From assembly GCF_022814865.1 (NCBI RefSeq), contig NZ_JAKVRD010000002.1, positions 186,001 to 250,000 on the forward strand: DNA of 64,000 bases. Reading direction: 5' to 3'. A program made the translations under genes and the position numbers. A model generated the notes under the pieces. It saw only the letters and a list, made by a program, of their open reading frames with translations, did not search any database and was not told where the DNA came from. Numbering within the stretch: the first letter of the stretch is position 1; the number at the start of each line of letters is the position of its first letter. This document shows, piece after piece, positions 8,937 through 19,007 of this stretch. Source of the DNA: Shimia aestuarii. Its GTDB lineage: Bacteria; Pseudomonadota; Alphaproteobacteria; Rhodobacterales; Rhodobacteraceae.

Positions 8937-9230
8937 TTAGCGCTTGCGGCGGGGACCGGGGGTTTTCGAATGAAACCCCGGCGGGCGTTTGGCGATCCAG
9001 CGGATGAATTTCGCAAGACGCGGATGGGCGCGCAGGGCCTCAACCGTGGCATAGTCGCGGGCGAGCTCGGCCTCGCTTAGCGTCGCGTGGATCTCGTTGT
9101 GGCAGATCTGGTGCAAGAGCACGGTTGGCCCATGTTTGCCGCCCTTGAGGCGGGGGATCAGGTGATGGTGGCTCTGGCGGGCGTCCGGCGGGATCGGGCG
9201 GTCGCAGAGCGGGCAAACAGGGTCTGACAC
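8937..9230 (-). CDS. Small HNH endonuclease-like protein
   Basis: A 97-residue protein with an HNH fold: zinc cysteine pair CPLC at 6-9, SHHHLIPRLKGG at 20-31, and QICHNEIH at 41-48 completing the metal site. The start is GTG at 9230 with GGA seven bases upstream. Stand-alone small HNH proteins of this kind are widespread in Rhodobacterales; target and role are unknown, and no methylase or toxin partner is adjacent. Confidence 0.8.
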   Translation of the reverse strand: MSDPVCPLCDRPIPPDARQSHHHLIPRLKGGKHGPTVLLHQICHNEIHATLSEAELARDYATVEALRAHPRLAKFIRWIAKRPPGFHSKTPGPRRKR

Positions 9231-9306
9231 AGGGTTTTCCTTGAGTCGATTGAGGCGTCGTGCAAGAGGATGGCGCGCGTATCAGTAGTCTCAAGGGGTT
9301 CGCAGA

Positions 9307-10635
9307 GTGGATCAATCACAACTTTTGGAAACCATCCGCAGCTATGCGCTTCAGGGGGTGGATCTTGCCAAGGGGTGGCTCCTGAGCCCCGCCGCATGGA
9401 CGCAGTTCGCGCTCCTCCTCGTGGCCTATGTGGCGGCGCTCTACCTGACCAAGCGGTTCCGGCCCCTGATCGAGAAATACCTGTCCCCACCCGAGGGGCA
9501 GGATAGCGCCTTCGCCAAGGCACGGCGGTTCCTTCTGATGTTCGCGCCGCTTCTGCTACCGCTTGTGGCTTATGGGCTGACCGGGATCGGCGAGAGCGTC
9601 ACGCGGTCGCTTTTTGGATCGGGTGAGGTCATCGCCTTTGGCAAGCGAGTTTTCATGCTTCTTGCTGCGCGGATCCTCGTGCGCGAGATCATCGAGGATC
9701 CGCTTCTGCGGGTGCTGGGGCGGTATTTCCTCCTTCCGGTCGCCGCGCTTTATGCGGTGGGGCTTTTGGATGATGTGATGGCGTGGCTTGATGCGACGGT
9801 TCTGCCACTTGGCAACCTGTCCTTCTCGCTATTGTTCCTGATCCGCTTTGTCATCGTGGGCGGCGCGATTTTCTGGCTCGGGCGATGGTCGAACGATCAA
9901 TCCTCGGCCTTCATCAAGTCGCAGCAAGAGATGCGCCCGGCCATGCGCGAGCTTGCCGCAAAGGCGACGGAGATCGCGATCTTCGGTGTCGCCTTCCTGC
10001 TTGTGATGAACATCATGGGGATCTCGCTCACCTCGCTTGCGGTTCTTACGGGGGCGATCGGTGTTGGCCTCGGCTTTGGCCTACAGAAGATCGCGTCGAA
10101 CTTTATCTCCGGCATTATCCTCTTACTCGAAGGGCAGGCGACGGTCGGCGATTATGTCGAGCTTGATGGCGGCGAGGCGGGCACCATCGTCAAGATGACT
10201 GCGCGGGCCGCGATTCTTGAGACCTATGACGGCAAATGGATCGTCGTACCGAACGAAGATTTCATCACCACGCGGGTGGTCAACTATTCCGATAGCGGCT
10301 CTGCCAACCGCTATGAGGCGCCGTTCTCTGTCAGCTATGACACAGATATCAACCGGGTGCCGGGGATCATCGAAGAGGCGGTTGGCAAGCTCGATTTCGT
10401 GCTTTCGGGGGGCGAGGGCGGCGCGCTTGACCCGGATTGCGAATTGCGCGGCTTTGGAGATAGCGGGGTGGATTTTGCAGTCGAGTTCTGGGTCAACGGG
10501 ATCGACGACGGCAAGAACAAGTTCACGCCCCGGGTTCTCTTCGCGATCTGGAACGCGCTCAAGGCCCATGACATCGAGATTCCCTATCCGCACCGCGTCG
10601 TCGAGCTGCGCGACCAGCGCGCGCCGGAGGCATGA
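9307..10635 (+). CDS. Mechanosensitive ion channel, MscS family
   Basis: A 442-residue inner-membrane channel with about six hydrophobic segments, larger than E. coli MscS. The pore-lining helix and start of the beta domain are seen in TGAIGVGLGFGLQ followed by KIASNFISGIILLLEGQ, then VGDYVELDGGEAGTIVKMT and the conserved VPNEDF/VNYS stretch. The start is GTG 9307 behind AAGGGG. Expected to relieve hypo-osmotic pressure. Its stop overlaps the following flavoprotein start as ATGA. Confidence 0.9.
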   Translation: MDQSQLLETIRSYALQGVDLAKGWLLSPAAWTQFALLLVAYVAALYLTKRFRPLIEKYLSPPEGQDSAFAKARRFLLMFAPLLLPLVAYGLTGIGESVTRSLFGSGEVIAFGKRVFMLLAARILVREIIEDPLLRVLGRYFLLPVAALYAVGLLDDVMAWLDATVLPLGNLSFSLLFLIRFVIVGGAIFWLGRWSNDQSSAFIKSQQEMRPAMRELAAKATEIAIFGVAFLLVMNIMGISLTSLAVLTGAIGVGLGFGLQKIASNFISGIILLLEGQATVGDYVELDGGEAGTIVKMTARAAILETYDGKWIVVPNEDFITTRVVNYSDSGSANRYEAPFSVSYDTDINRVPGIIEEAVGKLDFVLSGGEGGALDPDCELRGFGDSGVDFAVEFWVNGIDDGKNKFTPRVLFAIWNALKAHDIEIPYPHRVVELRDQRAPEA

Positions 10636-11822
10636 GTTTCGCGCTCGTCATAGGGGGTGGTCCGGCGGGGCTCATGGCGGCGGAGGCGCTGTCTGAGGCG
10701 GGCGTTCCGGTGGTCGTTGCCGAGGCGAAACCCTCAGTGGCGCGCAAGTTATTGATGGCGGGGAAATCCGGCCTGAACCTGACAAAAGATGAGCCGTTTC
10801 AGAAGTTTATCGAGGCCTACGGCACGGCGGCAACGGAGCTTCATCCGATGCTCGAGGCGTTTGGGCCGGCTGAAGCGACGGCTTGGGCCGAGGGGCTTGG
10901 GCAGGAGATGTTCACAGGGTCGAGCGGGCGGGTGTTCCCCAAGAGCATGAAGGCCTCACCACTCTTGCGGGCGTGGCTTGCGCGGCTTGGGGCGCGGGGC
11001 GTCGCGCTTCGCACGCGGTGGCGATGGGTTGGGGTTGAGGACGGCTTTGTGTTCGATACGCCTGAGGGGCGGCAGGTCTTGCGGCCGGGGGTCACGGTCT
11101 TGGCCTGTGGTGGGGCGAGTTGGGCGCGGCTTGGGTCAGACGGGGCATGGGCCGGGTTTCTCAAGATAGACACCGCCCCATTCCAGCCCGCCAATATGGG
11201 CTTTGTCGTCGATTGGTCGCCGCATATGGAAAAGCACTTTGGCGCGCCGGTGAAATCGGTGCGCCTCAGCGCCGGGGGAACCTCGGTGCGTGGGGAATTT
11301 ATTGTGTCTTCACAAGGGATTGAGGGCGGCGGAATCTATGCGGTGTCGCGTGAGGTGCGCGACGGCGCGGCCTTGTCGGTCGATCTCTTGCCCGATCTGA
11401 GCGAGGCCGAAATCCGCAGACGTCTTGCCCGGCCACGCGGCAAGGCGAGCCTTGGCAATCACCTGCGCAAGACACTGAAGCTCGACCCGGTGAAACAAGC
11501 GCTCCTGATGGAGTTCGCGCGGCCCTTGCCGGAGGATTTGGCGCCTGTTCTCAAAGAGTTACACATTCCCCATGATGGCCCGCGCCCGATGGACGAAGCG
11601 ATTTCGACGGCGGGCGGCATCCGGTTTGACGCGCTCGATTCCGCGCTCATGCTACGTCACATGCCGGGGGTGTTTGCCGCCGGAGAGATGCTCGATTGGG
11701 AGGCGCCAACGGGTGGATACCTCCTGACGGCGTGCCTTGCGACGGGGCTTTGGGCCGGGCGGGAGGCCGCCCGGTTTACCGCGAAAACCAACGTCAGTAT
11801 TACGTCGGTATCGCGTCTGTAA
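10632..11822 (+). CDS. BaiN/HI0933-type FAD-dependent oxidoreductase
   Basis: A 396-residue flavoprotein of the HI0933 (BaiN-like) family: dinucleotide-binding GGGPAGLMAAEALSE at the N-terminus, the family hallmark RKLLMAGKSGLNLTKDEP, and a C-terminal FAD contact in GEMLDWEAPTGGYLLTAC. Biological substrate is unknown for most members. The last nine codons and the stop (VSITSVSRL) lie inside a 41-bp repeat also found after exonuclease III, so the native C-terminus was apparently replaced by repeat sequence. Coupled to the MscS gene. Confidence 0.85.
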   Translation: MSFALVIGGGPAGLMAAEALSEAGVPVVVAEAKPSVARKLLMAGKSGLNLTKDEPFQKFIEAYGTAATELHPMLEAFGPAEATAWAEGLGQEMFTGSSGRVFPKSMKASPLLRAWLARLGARGVALRTRWRWVGVEDGFVFDTPEGRQVLRPGVTVLACGGASWARLGSDGAWAGFLKIDTAPFQPANMGFVVDWSPHMEKHFGAPVKSVRLSAGGTSVRGEFIVSSQGIEGGGIYAVSREVRDGAALSVDLLPDLSEAEIRRRLARPRGKASLGNHLRKTLKLDPVKQALLMEFARPLPEDLAPVLKELHIPHDGPRPMDEAISTAGGIRFDALDSALMLRHMPGVFAAGEMLDWEAPTGGYLLTACLATGLWAGREAARFTAKTNVSITSVSRL

Positions 11823-11833
11823 CGCGGTGGTGC
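11793..11833 (+). repeat. 11-bp iteron repeat, copy 1
   Basis: Three tandem 11-mers, GTCAGTATTAC, GTCGGTATCGC and GTCTGTAACGC, followed by GGTGGTGC. The same 41 bases occur at 25057-25097 with 38 of 41 identical. It overlaps the 3' end and stop codon of the flavoprotein gene and lies just before the convergent GST stop. Confidence 0.8.
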
Positions 11834-11834
11834 G

Positions 11835-12419
11835 TTATTTGCCGGTGAGCTTTTGAAATGCCGGGCGGGCGCGGCAGGCTTTGACATATTCGGCAAAGCG
11901 CGCGTTGTCCGATGGGAAGCCAGCGGAGCGCGCCCAAGTCCCACAATGGGCGAGTAGGATGTCGGCGATCGTGAAAGTCTCGCCCATGAGATACGGCCCC
12001 TCGAGGCTTTCCATCAGGCGATTGATCGTGCGCTCATATTCCCATTTGAGCGAGTCCTTGATCGCAGGCAGGCGTTTCTCCTCGGGCAGGACAAAGGTAT
12101 GGCGCGCGGCGGTCCAGAGCACGGCGTCGATCTCGTCGAGGATGCAGTGGGTGAGCGCATCCTGACGCGCACGGTCAAGCGTTCCGGCGGGAAAGGTCAG
12201 CGCGCCGTGCTTGTCGGCGAGATAGGTCATGATCGCGGTCGAGTCGGTGATGACATCGTCGCCATCCTTGAAGACGGGGATTTTGCCCGACGGGTTGAGC
12301 GCCTTTACGGCCTCGGAGCGGGGCTGCTCCTTTTGCACCTTATAGGGTTCGCCCAATTCCTCGAGCATCCACATAACGCGAAAGGCGCGGCTGGTGGGGC
12401 TTCCGATGATTTCATACAT
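11835..12419 (-). CDS. Glutathione S-transferase family protein
   Basis: A 194-residue GST: thioredoxin-like N-domain with the conserved cis-Pro segment GKIPVFKDGDDVITDSTAIMTYLA and an all-helical C-domain with the N-capping stretch FTIADILLAHC. Ser8/Ser11 in MYEIIGSPTSRAFRV could activate glutathione. The ATG at 12419 has GGAGG upstream and gives the standard N-terminus. It lies downstream of holA on the same strand with a 113-base gap, so it may be separately transcribed. Substrate unknown. Confidence 0.85.
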   Translation of the reverse strand: MYEIIGSPTSRAFRVMWMLEELGEPYKVQKEQPRSEAVKALNPSGKIPVFKDGDDVITDSTAIMTYLADKHGALTFPAGTLDRARQDALTHCILDEIDAVLWTAARHTFVLPEEKRLPAIKDSLKWEYERTINRLMESLEGPYLMGETFTIADILLAHCGTWARSAGFPSDNARFAEYVKACRARPAFQKLTGK

Positions 12420-12532
12420 GTCCTGTCCTCCCTGAAAATCCTCGAGAAGGAAAGTGCCGCCCCAAGAGCGCGACGACAAGTCAGGACGTAGGGTCGCGGG
12501 GGCGTTTCTTCTTTGGGGGATGCGTCGGCAGG

Positions 12533-13558
12533 TTAGCGGCGCGCCAGCATCGAGAGGCGCAGAAGGGTGCGTTCGACAAGCGCCATAGCGGGTGCGCGTT
12601 GCCCGGCAGACCGCAGTTGCAGATCGGTATCCGTCAGGATGGTGAGTGCCTGTTCGAGCTTCGCCGCGCCCCAGCCCTGCGCCTGGCGTAGCATGCGGTC
12701 GCGGCGCGGGCCGAAGATTGGCGGACGCATACGGGCGATGCCTGCGGATGCGCCGCCGGGATCGGAGGCCGCGGTGTAGAGCGCGCGGAAATGGCGAGTC
12801 GCCCCGATACAGAGCGTCACCGGGTTCACGCCTTGCGCCTGAAGCTTGCGCAAGACCGGGCCAAGATCGGGCGCGCGGCCTTCGGCGGTGATGTTGAGCA
12901 CATCATCAAGAACCGCCTCGGTTGAGACGGGGGCCGAGGCCTCGACATCCTCGCTCGACACTGGGGTGGTATCGCCAAGCTTGTAGAGCGCCAGTTTCTC
13001 GAGCGTCTGGCGGAAATCGCCGGGTTCGAGTTCGCGCGCGAGGTTGGAGAGATCGGTCATCGCGTCGGGGGTGATCTCGCGCAGGCCAGAGCGGGCGAGG
13101 TCGGCCTCGATCTCTTCGCGGGTGGGCGGATCGTTGTAGAGGCCCACGGCATAGGCGTTGGGGTGGCCCTCGAAGGCTTTGCGGATCTTGGAGGTGGCCT
13201 TGAGTTGGCCTGCGGTCACGATGATCTGGGCATCGCCCGGCGCCCAGTCTTCGAGCGCGGCAAGGATCGACGGCGCGGCAGTGTCGTTGGCGTCCTCGAC
13301 AAAGGCGACACGGGGGCCGGGGAAGAAGCTCACTTCCTTGATTGCATCTCCAAGGCGTGCCGGGTCTTTGCGCAGATCACCCGCCGGGATGCGTGACAGG
13401 CGCATTTCCTCTTCGCCCGCGGGGCCGATCAGCGCGGCGACAAGTTCCTGCCGCTTGAGCGCGATGCGCATTGTATCGGGGCCGTAGATCAGGATTCCGG
13501 TGCGGTCGGCATCGGGTTTGGAGAAATACCGGCCTGCGTCGCGCGCCGAAAGTTTCAT
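12533..13558 (-). CDS. holA: DNA polymerase III subunit delta
   Basis: The delta subunit opens the beta sliding clamp within the clamp loader. The 341-residue protein begins [12 protein letters not shown] and carries the family segments LIYGPDTMRIALKRQEL, FFPGPRVAFVEDAND and, in the helical collar, LTDTDLQLRSAGQRAPAMA. Its ATG overlaps the lptE stop by four bases. This leuS-lptE-holA order is the common arrangement in proteobacteria. Confidence 0.94.
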   Translation of the reverse strand: MKLSARDAGRYFSKPDADRTGILIYGPDTMRIALKRQELVAALIGPAGEEEMRLSRIPAGDLRKDPARLGDAIKEVSFFPGPRVAFVEDANDTAAPSILAALEDWAPGDAQIIVTAGQLKATSKIRKAFEGHPNAYAVGLYNDPPTREEIEADLARSGLREITPDAMTDLSNLARELEPGDFRQTLEKLALYKLGDTTPVSSEDVEASAPVSTEAVLDDVLNITAEGRAPDLGPVLRKLQAQGVNPVTLCIGATRHFRALYTAASDPGGASAGIARMRPPIFGPRRDRMLRQAQGWGAAKLEQALTILTDTDLQLRSAGQRAPAMALVERTLLRLSMLARR

Positions 13559-14058
13559 TGCGCGTTTTGGGCCGCGTAGGCGAGAAGGTTGGCGACGATC
13601 TGATCCGTGAGGATCACCATCAGGCGTTCTGTTGCGTCTTCGCGGGAGGCAACGGTGGCCACGGTTGAACCGGTCGCGGAATACCCGACATAGTTCTTCG
13701 TCTTGCCGGAGGTCAGCACTTCGCCGGTTGCGAGATCCCGTAGCGCAAAGGTCGCCTCGCCGATCATGTTATAGCGCGAGGTGGCGCCAGTGATCGTGCG
13801 TCCGGCGCTGTCCTCGAAGGTGCTGAGCGAGATCGAGAGGCCATAGGCACCGTTCAGGTTCCGTCCGAGGCGGTCCTCAAGCTCGCGCGTCAGCAGGTAG
13901 CTTCGGTTGTCGGTCGGCGCATCCACCGTGATCTGGTTGAGGAACCGCGAGGCGCTTCCTCCGCTGCCATAGACAGGCTCGAAGCCGCAGCCCGCGAGCG
14001 TGAGCCCGCTGGCGGCGGTCAGGGACAGAAGAACAGTGCGACGGTTAAATGACGACAT
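13555..14058 (-). CDS. lptE: LPS-assembly lipoprotein LptE
   Basis: A 167-residue outer-membrane lipoprotein that plugs and assists the LptD translocon for lipopolysaccharide. The signal peptide ends in the lipobox LAGC with the lipidated Cys24, followed by [10 protein letters not shown], which is characteristic of alphaproteobacterial LptE. It overlaps both neighbours (14 bases with leuS, 4 with holA), so it is expressed as part of that operon. Confidence 0.9.
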   Translation of the reverse strand: MSSFNRRTVLLSLTAASGLTLAGCGFEPVYGSGGSASRFLNQITVDAPTDNRSYLLTRELEDRLGRNLNGAYGLSISLSTFEDSAGRTITGATSRYNMIGEATFALRDLATGEVLTSGKTKNYVGYSATGSTVATVASREDATERLMVILTDQIVANLLAYAAQNAQ

Positions 14059-16618
14059 TCACGATCCGGCCGGGGACGACGATGAGTTTCTTGGGCTGGG
14101 CCCCATCCAGCGCACGAGTGACAGCTTCGTGTGCGAGCGCAAGTTTTTCAACCTCTTCCTTCGCCATATCCTTGGGAACGCTGATTTCACCGCGGCGTTT
14201 GCCGTTGATCTGGATCGGGAGGGTGACGTTCTCCTCGACCAGCATCGATTCGTCAGCTTCGGGCCAAGCCGCGTCGACGATCATGCCGTCTCCGCCGAGC
14301 ATGCCCCAGATTTCCTCGGAGAGGTGCGGGGTCATTGGCGACATGAGCTGTGCCAGCGCGAGGGCGGCTTTGCGTTTCGCGGACGCGCCGGCCTTGGATT
14401 TGGCGAGCGTGTTGGTGAAGGCGTAGAGCTTGGCGATGGAGGCGTTGAAGCCGAAGCTTTCGATGCCGAGGGTCACATCGCGGATCGCTTTGTGCATTTC
14501 GCGCAGCAGGTCTTCATCCGCGCCGTTGTCCGCAGCGTCGGAGGCTGCGATCTCGGAGGCGATGCGGTGAACGCGGGCCAAATGCTTGGCCGCGGCTTCG
14601 GCACCGGAGGCTGTCCATTCCACGTCACGCTCGGGCGGCGAATCGGAGAGCACGAACCAACGCGCGGTGTCGGCGCCGTAAGAGGAGATGATGTTGAGCG
14701 GGTCCACCACGTTGTTTTTGGACTTCGACATTTTGGCGGAGGGGATGACCTCGACCGTCTCGCCGGTGTCCTTGACGAACACGCCGCCGTCACGCTCCTC
14801 GACTTCGGCCGGGTAGTGATAGATCGCGCGGCCGTTCTCGTCGGTGCGCTCGGCGTTCTTATAGATCGCGTGGGTCACCATGCCCTGGGTAAAGAGCGCG
14901 TCGAACGGCTCTTTGGACTTCTCCGGCAGGTGGCCGCAGATATGCATGGCGCGGGCGAAGAAGCGTGAATAGAGCAGGTGCAGAATCGCGTGTTCGATGC
15001 CGCCGATATACTGGTCGACGTTCATCCAATACTCGGCTTCGGCCATATCCGTCGGTGTTGTGGCGCGCGGGGCGGTGAAGCGGGCGAAATACCACGAGCT
15101 ATCGACGAAGGTATCCATGGTGTCGGTCTCGCGCTGTGCCGGGGCGCCGCAGGACGGGCAGGCACAGTCGCGCCAGGACGGGTGCCGGTCGAGCGGGTTG
15201 CCGGGCACAGAGAAGTCGATCGGTTTGCCGCCCTCGTCGTAGGGCAGCTCAATCGGCAGGTTCTCTTTCTTCTCGGGCACTACGCCACATTTCTCGCAAT
15301 GCACGACAGGAATCGGGCAGCCCCAATAGCGCTGACGCGACAGACCCCAATCGCGCAGGCGATATTTGGTGACGCCTTCGCCCCAGCCTTCGGCCTCGGC
15401 CTTGTCGATGGTGGCGGCGATGGCCTCTTCGCCGGTGGCCTCGTCGAGACCGGCAAAATGGTCGAGCCATTTCACCTTTTCGGTTTTCGGCGGCACGAAG
15501 GCCTCTTTCTCGACGGGTTTGGGATCGTCGAGCGCGAGGAAGGTGTCGATCACCGGCAGGTCATACTTGCGGCAGAAATCGAGGTCGCGCTGGTCGTGGG
15601 CGGGGCAGGCGAAGATCGCGCCGGTGCCGTAATCCATCAGGATGAAGTTCGCGATCCAGACCGGGAGTTCCCAGTCGGGGTTCAGCGGGTGACGCACGCG
15701 GATACCCGTGTCGTAGCCGAGCTTCTCGCCCGTCTCGATGGCTTCCTCGGTGGTGCCGCCCTTGCGGCACTCGGCGACGAATTCTGCGATCTCGGGGTTT
15801 TGGGCCTCGAGATCTTTGGCAATCGGGTGATCGGGAGAAATGCCGACGAAGGATGCGCCCATGAGCGTGTCGGGGCGGGTCGTATAGACGGTGATCGGGT
15901 CGGCATCGTCGGTGCGTTCAAAGGAGAATTGCAGGCCGCGGGATTTGCCGATCCAGTTCTCCTGCATCAGACGGACCTTGGCGGGCCAGTTTTCGAGCCC
16001 GTCCAGCGCCGAGAGCAGTTCCTCGGACATGTCGGAGATTTTGAAGAACCATTGCGTCAACTCGCGCCGTTCGACCAGAGCACCAGAGCGCCAGCCGCGG
16101 CCATTTTCGACCTGTTCGTTGGCGAGCACGGTCATGTCGACCGGATCCCAGTTCACCACGGCGTTCTTGCGGTAAACGAGGCCTTCATCGAGGAAATCGA
16201 GGAAGAGGGCCTGTTGCTGACCGTAATATTCGGGGTCACAGGTGGCGAACATGCGCGACCAGTCGAGCGAGAGGCCCAAGGGCTTCATCTGATCGACCAT
16301 CGTGTCGATGTTGGAATAGGTCCAGTCCTTGGGATGGCCGCCGGACGCCATGGCGGCGTTTTCGGCGGGCATGCCGAAGGCGTCAAACCCCATCGGGTGC
16401 AGCACGTTATGGCCGGTCGATATCTTATAGCGCGCGATCACGTCGCCCATCGTGTAGTTGCGCACGTGCCCCATGTGCAATTTGCCCGAGGGGTAGGGGA
16501 ACATCTCGAGGACATAGTATTTCGGCTTGGTCTCGTCCCGGACGGCCTTGAAGCTCTCGGCCCCGGCCCAGGCATCCTGCCACTTGGCTTCGATATCGGC
16601 GGCGATATAGCGCGACAT
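14045..16618 (-). CDS. leuS: Leucyl-tRNA synthetase
   Basis: Full-length 857-residue class I synthetase. The HIGH-type motif is [11 protein letters not shown] at residues 41-51 and the KMSKS loop is at 629-633. The CP1 editing domain includes [12 protein letters not shown], and zinc-binding cysteines occur as HCEKCGVV and CACPSCGAP. First gene of the leftward leuS-lptE-holA operon; a 337-base gap separates it from the divergent glycosyltransferase. Confidence 0.98.
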   Translation of the reverse strand: MSRYIAADIEAKWQDAWAGAESFKAVRDETKPKYYVLEMFPYPSGKLHMGHVRNYTMGDVIARYKISTGHNVLHPMGFDAFGMPAENAAMASGGHPKDWTYSNIDTMVDQMKPLGLSLDWSRMFATCDPEYYGQQQALFLDFLDEGLVYRKNAVVNWDPVDMTVLANEQVENGRGWRSGALVERRELTQWFFKISDMSEELLSALDGLENWPAKVRLMQENWIGKSRGLQFSFERTDDADPITVYTTRPDTLMGASFVGISPDHPIAKDLEAQNPEIAEFVAECRKGGTTEEAIETGEKLGYDTGIRVRHPLNPDWELPVWIANFILMDYGTGAIFACPAHDQRDLDFCRKYDLPVIDTFLALDDPKPVEKEAFVPPKTEKVKWLDHFAGLDEATGEEAIAATIDKAEAEGWGEGVTKYRLRDWGLSRQRYWGCPIPVVHCEKCGVVPEKKENLPIELPYDEGGKPIDFSVPGNPLDRHPSWRDCACPSCGAPAQRETDTMDTFVDSSWYFARFTAPRATTPTDMAEAEYWMNVDQYIGGIEHAILHLLYSRFFARAMHICGHLPEKSKEPFDALFTQGMVTHAIYKNAERTDENGRAIYHYPAEVEERDGGVFVKDTGETVEVIPSAKMSKSKNNVVDPLNIISSYGADTARWFVLSDSPPERDVEWTASGAEAAAKHLARVHRIASEIAASDAADNGADEDLLREMHKAIRDVTLGIESFGFNASIAKLYAFTNTLAKSKAGASAKRKAALALAQLMSPMTPHLSEEIWGMLGGDGMIVDAAWPEADESMLVEENVTLPIQINGKRRGEISVPKDMAKEEVEKLALAHEAVTRALDGAQPKKLIVVPGRIVNVVI

Positions 16619-16955
16619 GGGTGCACCTTTCGTCAGTAATCAGGCGTTTCAGCGTTGCAGAGCGTGATAGGCGCAGGCAGGGCCGGGGTCTAGGCCCAGT
16701 GGCGCGAATTTCGCGCGATTTCGCCCGCGAGCGTGGCTTTGGGGCGGTTTTTCAAAGGAGCGCGCCACGGCGCGCGCATTGGGTGCCTGCCCCCGTCCTG
16801 CGATGCAGGCCAGGGACAGGCGAGTGCGAGGCGCTGCCTCGCGCTCCGAGGTATTTTCCCCAAGCAGAAGTCAAATGCACGAGATGCGGTGCTGGTCGTG
16901 TCGGGGCCGGCGCGTTAGAAGAAGGAGAACTGGCAAGTCGTGAAAGTGCGCCCGT
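16619..16955. other. 337-base divergent intergenic region
   Basis: Between leuS and the glycosyltransferase. I see no convincing gene: frames across it have unbiased composition. It holds the repeat copy at 16822-16870 and GC-rich stretches, and must contain divergent promoters, but no clear -35/-10 pair or tRNA was found. GAAGGAGAA at 16921-16929 is too far from the 16956 ATG to be its usual ribosome site. Confidence 0.5.
16822..16870 (+). repeat. Intergenic hairpin plus GTATTTT repeat, copy C
   Basis: An 11-bp stem GAGTGCGAGGC/GCCTCGCGCTC (one G-T pair, loop GCT) is followed by CGAGGTATTTTCCCCAAGCAGAAG. The order of stem, short spacer, ATTT run and AAGnAGAAG matches the other copies, but the stem sequence differs. 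Confidence 0.55.
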
Positions 16956-18215
16956 ATGAATATCCTTTTCATTCACCAGAATTTTCCCGGTCAATATAAG
17001 CATTTGGCGCCTGCGCTGGCGCGGGCGGGGCACAAATGCGTGGCTTTGACCCTGAGGGTTGAGACGCCAACCGATTGGCGCGGTGTCCAACTTGTCCCCT
17101 ACCGTATTCGGCGCAAACCGGGCGAGGGGCTGCATCCGTGGCTTGTTGATTTCGAATCCAAGCTGCTGCGCGGGGAATCCTGCTATCTCGCGGCGCGGGA
17201 AATGAAGGCGCAGGGATTTGAGCCGGACCTGATCGTGGCGCATCCGGGTTGGGGCGAATCGATGTTCCTGCGCGATCTTTGGCCCAATGCACGGATCGGC
17301 CTTTATTATGAGCTCTACTATACCACCCACGATGGCGACATGGGGTTCGATCCGGAATTCCCGCAGAAGATGCCGGAGTTGGAGGCGATGCGGCTTCGAG
17401 TCAAGAACCTCAACAATATGATGCATCTCGAGGTCGGCGACCTTGGGATCAGCCCGACCGAGTTTCAGGCCAACACCTATCCAGAGGCGTTCCGTGACCG
17501 GATCACCGTGATTCATGACGGGATCGACACGGAGATCGTGCGGCCGAACGCGGAGGCGGTTCTTGATCTTGGTGATGGGGTGTCGGTCACGGCGCAGGAT
17601 GAGGTCATTACCTTCGTCAACCGCAACCTCGAACCCTATCGCGGCTACCATATCTTTATGCGCGCCTTACCGCAGCTTCTTAAGGAACGCCCCAAGGCGC
17701 GGGTTGTTCTTGTTGGGGGCGATGAGGTCTCCTACGGGGCGAAGCCGCCAAAGGGGCGGACATGGAAGCAGATCTACATCGACGAGGTGCGCGGGCGGAT
17801 CGCGACGCCGGATTGGCAGCGGGTGCATTTCCTGGGCCGGGTGCCCTACGATCAGTTCCTGAGCCTGTTGCAGGTTTCAAGTGCGCATGTCTACCTCACC
17901 TATCCGTTCGTCCTGAGCTGGTCGCTCATCGAGGCGATGAGTGCGGGCGTGCCGATTGTGGCAAGCGATACGGCGCCGCTACACGAGGCGATCCATCACG
18001 GTGAAACCGGGCGGCTCTTTCCGTTCTTCGCGCCGGATCGGCTTGTCGAGGAGGTGTGTGGGGTTCTTGAGGATCGCGACATGGCGCAGGGCCTGGGGCG
18101 GGCTGCGCGAAAAGTTGCGCAGGAAAAATACGATCTACAGACAGTTTGCCTGCCGCAGCAGATGAAATGGATCGACCGGCTCGCGTCGATGGAGCCGGGT
18201 CGGATCACGATGTAA
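16956..18215 (+). CDS. Glycosyltransferase family 4
   Basis: A 419-residue GT-B glycosyltransferase. The N-terminal domain starts MNILFIHQNFPGQYKHLAP; the C-terminal donor domain has VNRNLEPYRGYHIFMRALP and the retaining-GT4 motif SWSLIEAMSAGVPIVASDTAPL with the nucleotide-sugar binding Glu. An in-frame TGA at 16941 limits the start to ATG 16956, which matches family N-termini. Probably adds a hexose to a surface glycan or capsule; donor and acceptor are unknown. Stands alone between divergent leuS and convergent DUF3576. Confidence 0.88.
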   Translation: MNILFIHQNFPGQYKHLAPALARAGHKCVALTLRVETPTDWRGVQLVPYRIRRKPGEGLHPWLVDFESKLLRGESCYLAAREMKAQGFEPDLIVAHPGWGESMFLRDLWPNARIGLYYELYYTTHDGDMGFDPEFPQKMPELEAMRLRVKNLNNMMHLEVGDLGISPTEFQANTYPEAFRDRITVIHDGIDTEIVRPNAEAVLDLGDGVSVTAQDEVITFVNRNLEPYRGYHIFMRALPQLLKERPKARVVLVGGDEVSYGAKPPKGRTWKQIYIDEVRGRIATPDWQRVHFLGRVPYDQFLSLLQVSSAHVYLTYPFVLSWSLIEAMSAGVPIVASDTAPLHEAIHHGETGRLFPFFAPDRLVEEVCGVLEDRDMAQGLGRAARKVAQEKYDLQTVCLPQQMKWIDRLASMEPGRITM

Positions 18216-18236
18216 GGGCCGAAAGCGGCGTTTGGA

Positions 18237-18746
18237 TCAGAGGCGGCCGTCGGCGATCCGCAATTCGCGGGCGCGTGTCAGGATCGCGTCTTCGACGGCG
18301 CGTACCGTGCCAGCCGCGACCGGGCGACCGCCACGGGTCTGCATGGCCACGTGCAGCGAGCGCGCATCCAAGGCGGGGTCGCGGATGTATACGGTCGCGC
18401 GGTAGGAACGGCCACCGCCCGGGGGCGTGCCAAAGCCGGTCACGATCACGCCCGAGAACGGGTCAACCGATTGAACCGGCAGGAAATCCAGCACTTCAAG
18501 CGAGGCATTCCAGATATACTTGTTCACCCGCACGGTGACGTCGGAGTTGTCGTCCTTAAAGATATCCCAGATGGAAGACCCGTCGGTCGAGCGGTCCGTC
18601 GGATTGCCGACATCATCGCGGTTGAGATAGTCACCGGCCGCGGCCTGTTCCTGTGCGTAGGGATCTTGTTTGCGGCCGCCGCAGGCTGCCACGAGAAGAA
18701 CCAGTGCGGAAACTGTCAGGAATTTAAATGCGCGATTGCGTGTCAT
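18237..18746 (-). CDS. DUF3576 lipoprotein
   Basis: A 169-residue lipoprotein; the signal peptide ends in LLVAACGG, lipidated Cys22. The mature part has DGSSIWDIFKDDNSDVTVRVNKYIW and SVDPFSGVIVTGFGTPPG, hallmarks of the DUF3576 family found across alphaproteobacteria, function unknown. An upstream in-frame TTG at 18767 is possible, but ATG 18746 gives a normal signal peptide. Probably outer-membrane associated. Confidence 0.85.
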   Translation of the reverse strand: MTRNRAFKFLTVSALVLLVAACGGRKQDPYAQEQAAAGDYLNRDDVGNPTDRSTDGSSIWDIFKDDNSDVTVRVNKYIWNASLEVLDFLPVQSVDPFSGVIVTGFGTPPGGGRSYRATVYIRDPALDARSLHVAMQTRGGRPVAAGTVRAVEDAILTRARELRIADGRL

Positions 18747-19007
18747 GGCCAACGTTGCCCCGTCCAATGCTTTGATACCGTCCTAGCCAAGAGGCGCGCG
18801 CGGGGCAAGGAGAGAGTCGCCTTCTTGGTTCGGGAGAGATTGGTCGGCGGGGAACAGACTGTGGCATGTCTGCACCATTTTCGGCGACATTGCATTTCGG
18901 CGTGCAGGTTTTCTTGCAAGAGAGGCCGGAAAAGAGTGAAACACCCTTGCAACCCTCGTCGGATTCCCCGGCTTGGGCGCATGAATTGGAAAACCGAGGG
19001 AAAAATC

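Noticed and set aside
14978-16639. A 553-residue open frame antisense to leuS
   Set aside because: It mirrors a definite leucyl-tRNA synthetase gene; long antisense frames are expected in GC-rich, strongly biased codons and the translation shows no family motif.
16621-16959. A 112-residue frame in the leuS-glycosyltransferase gap
   Set aside because: Arg-rich, no Shine-Dalgarno, crosses the hairpin repeat and overlaps the next gene start; composition is that of noncoding DNA.
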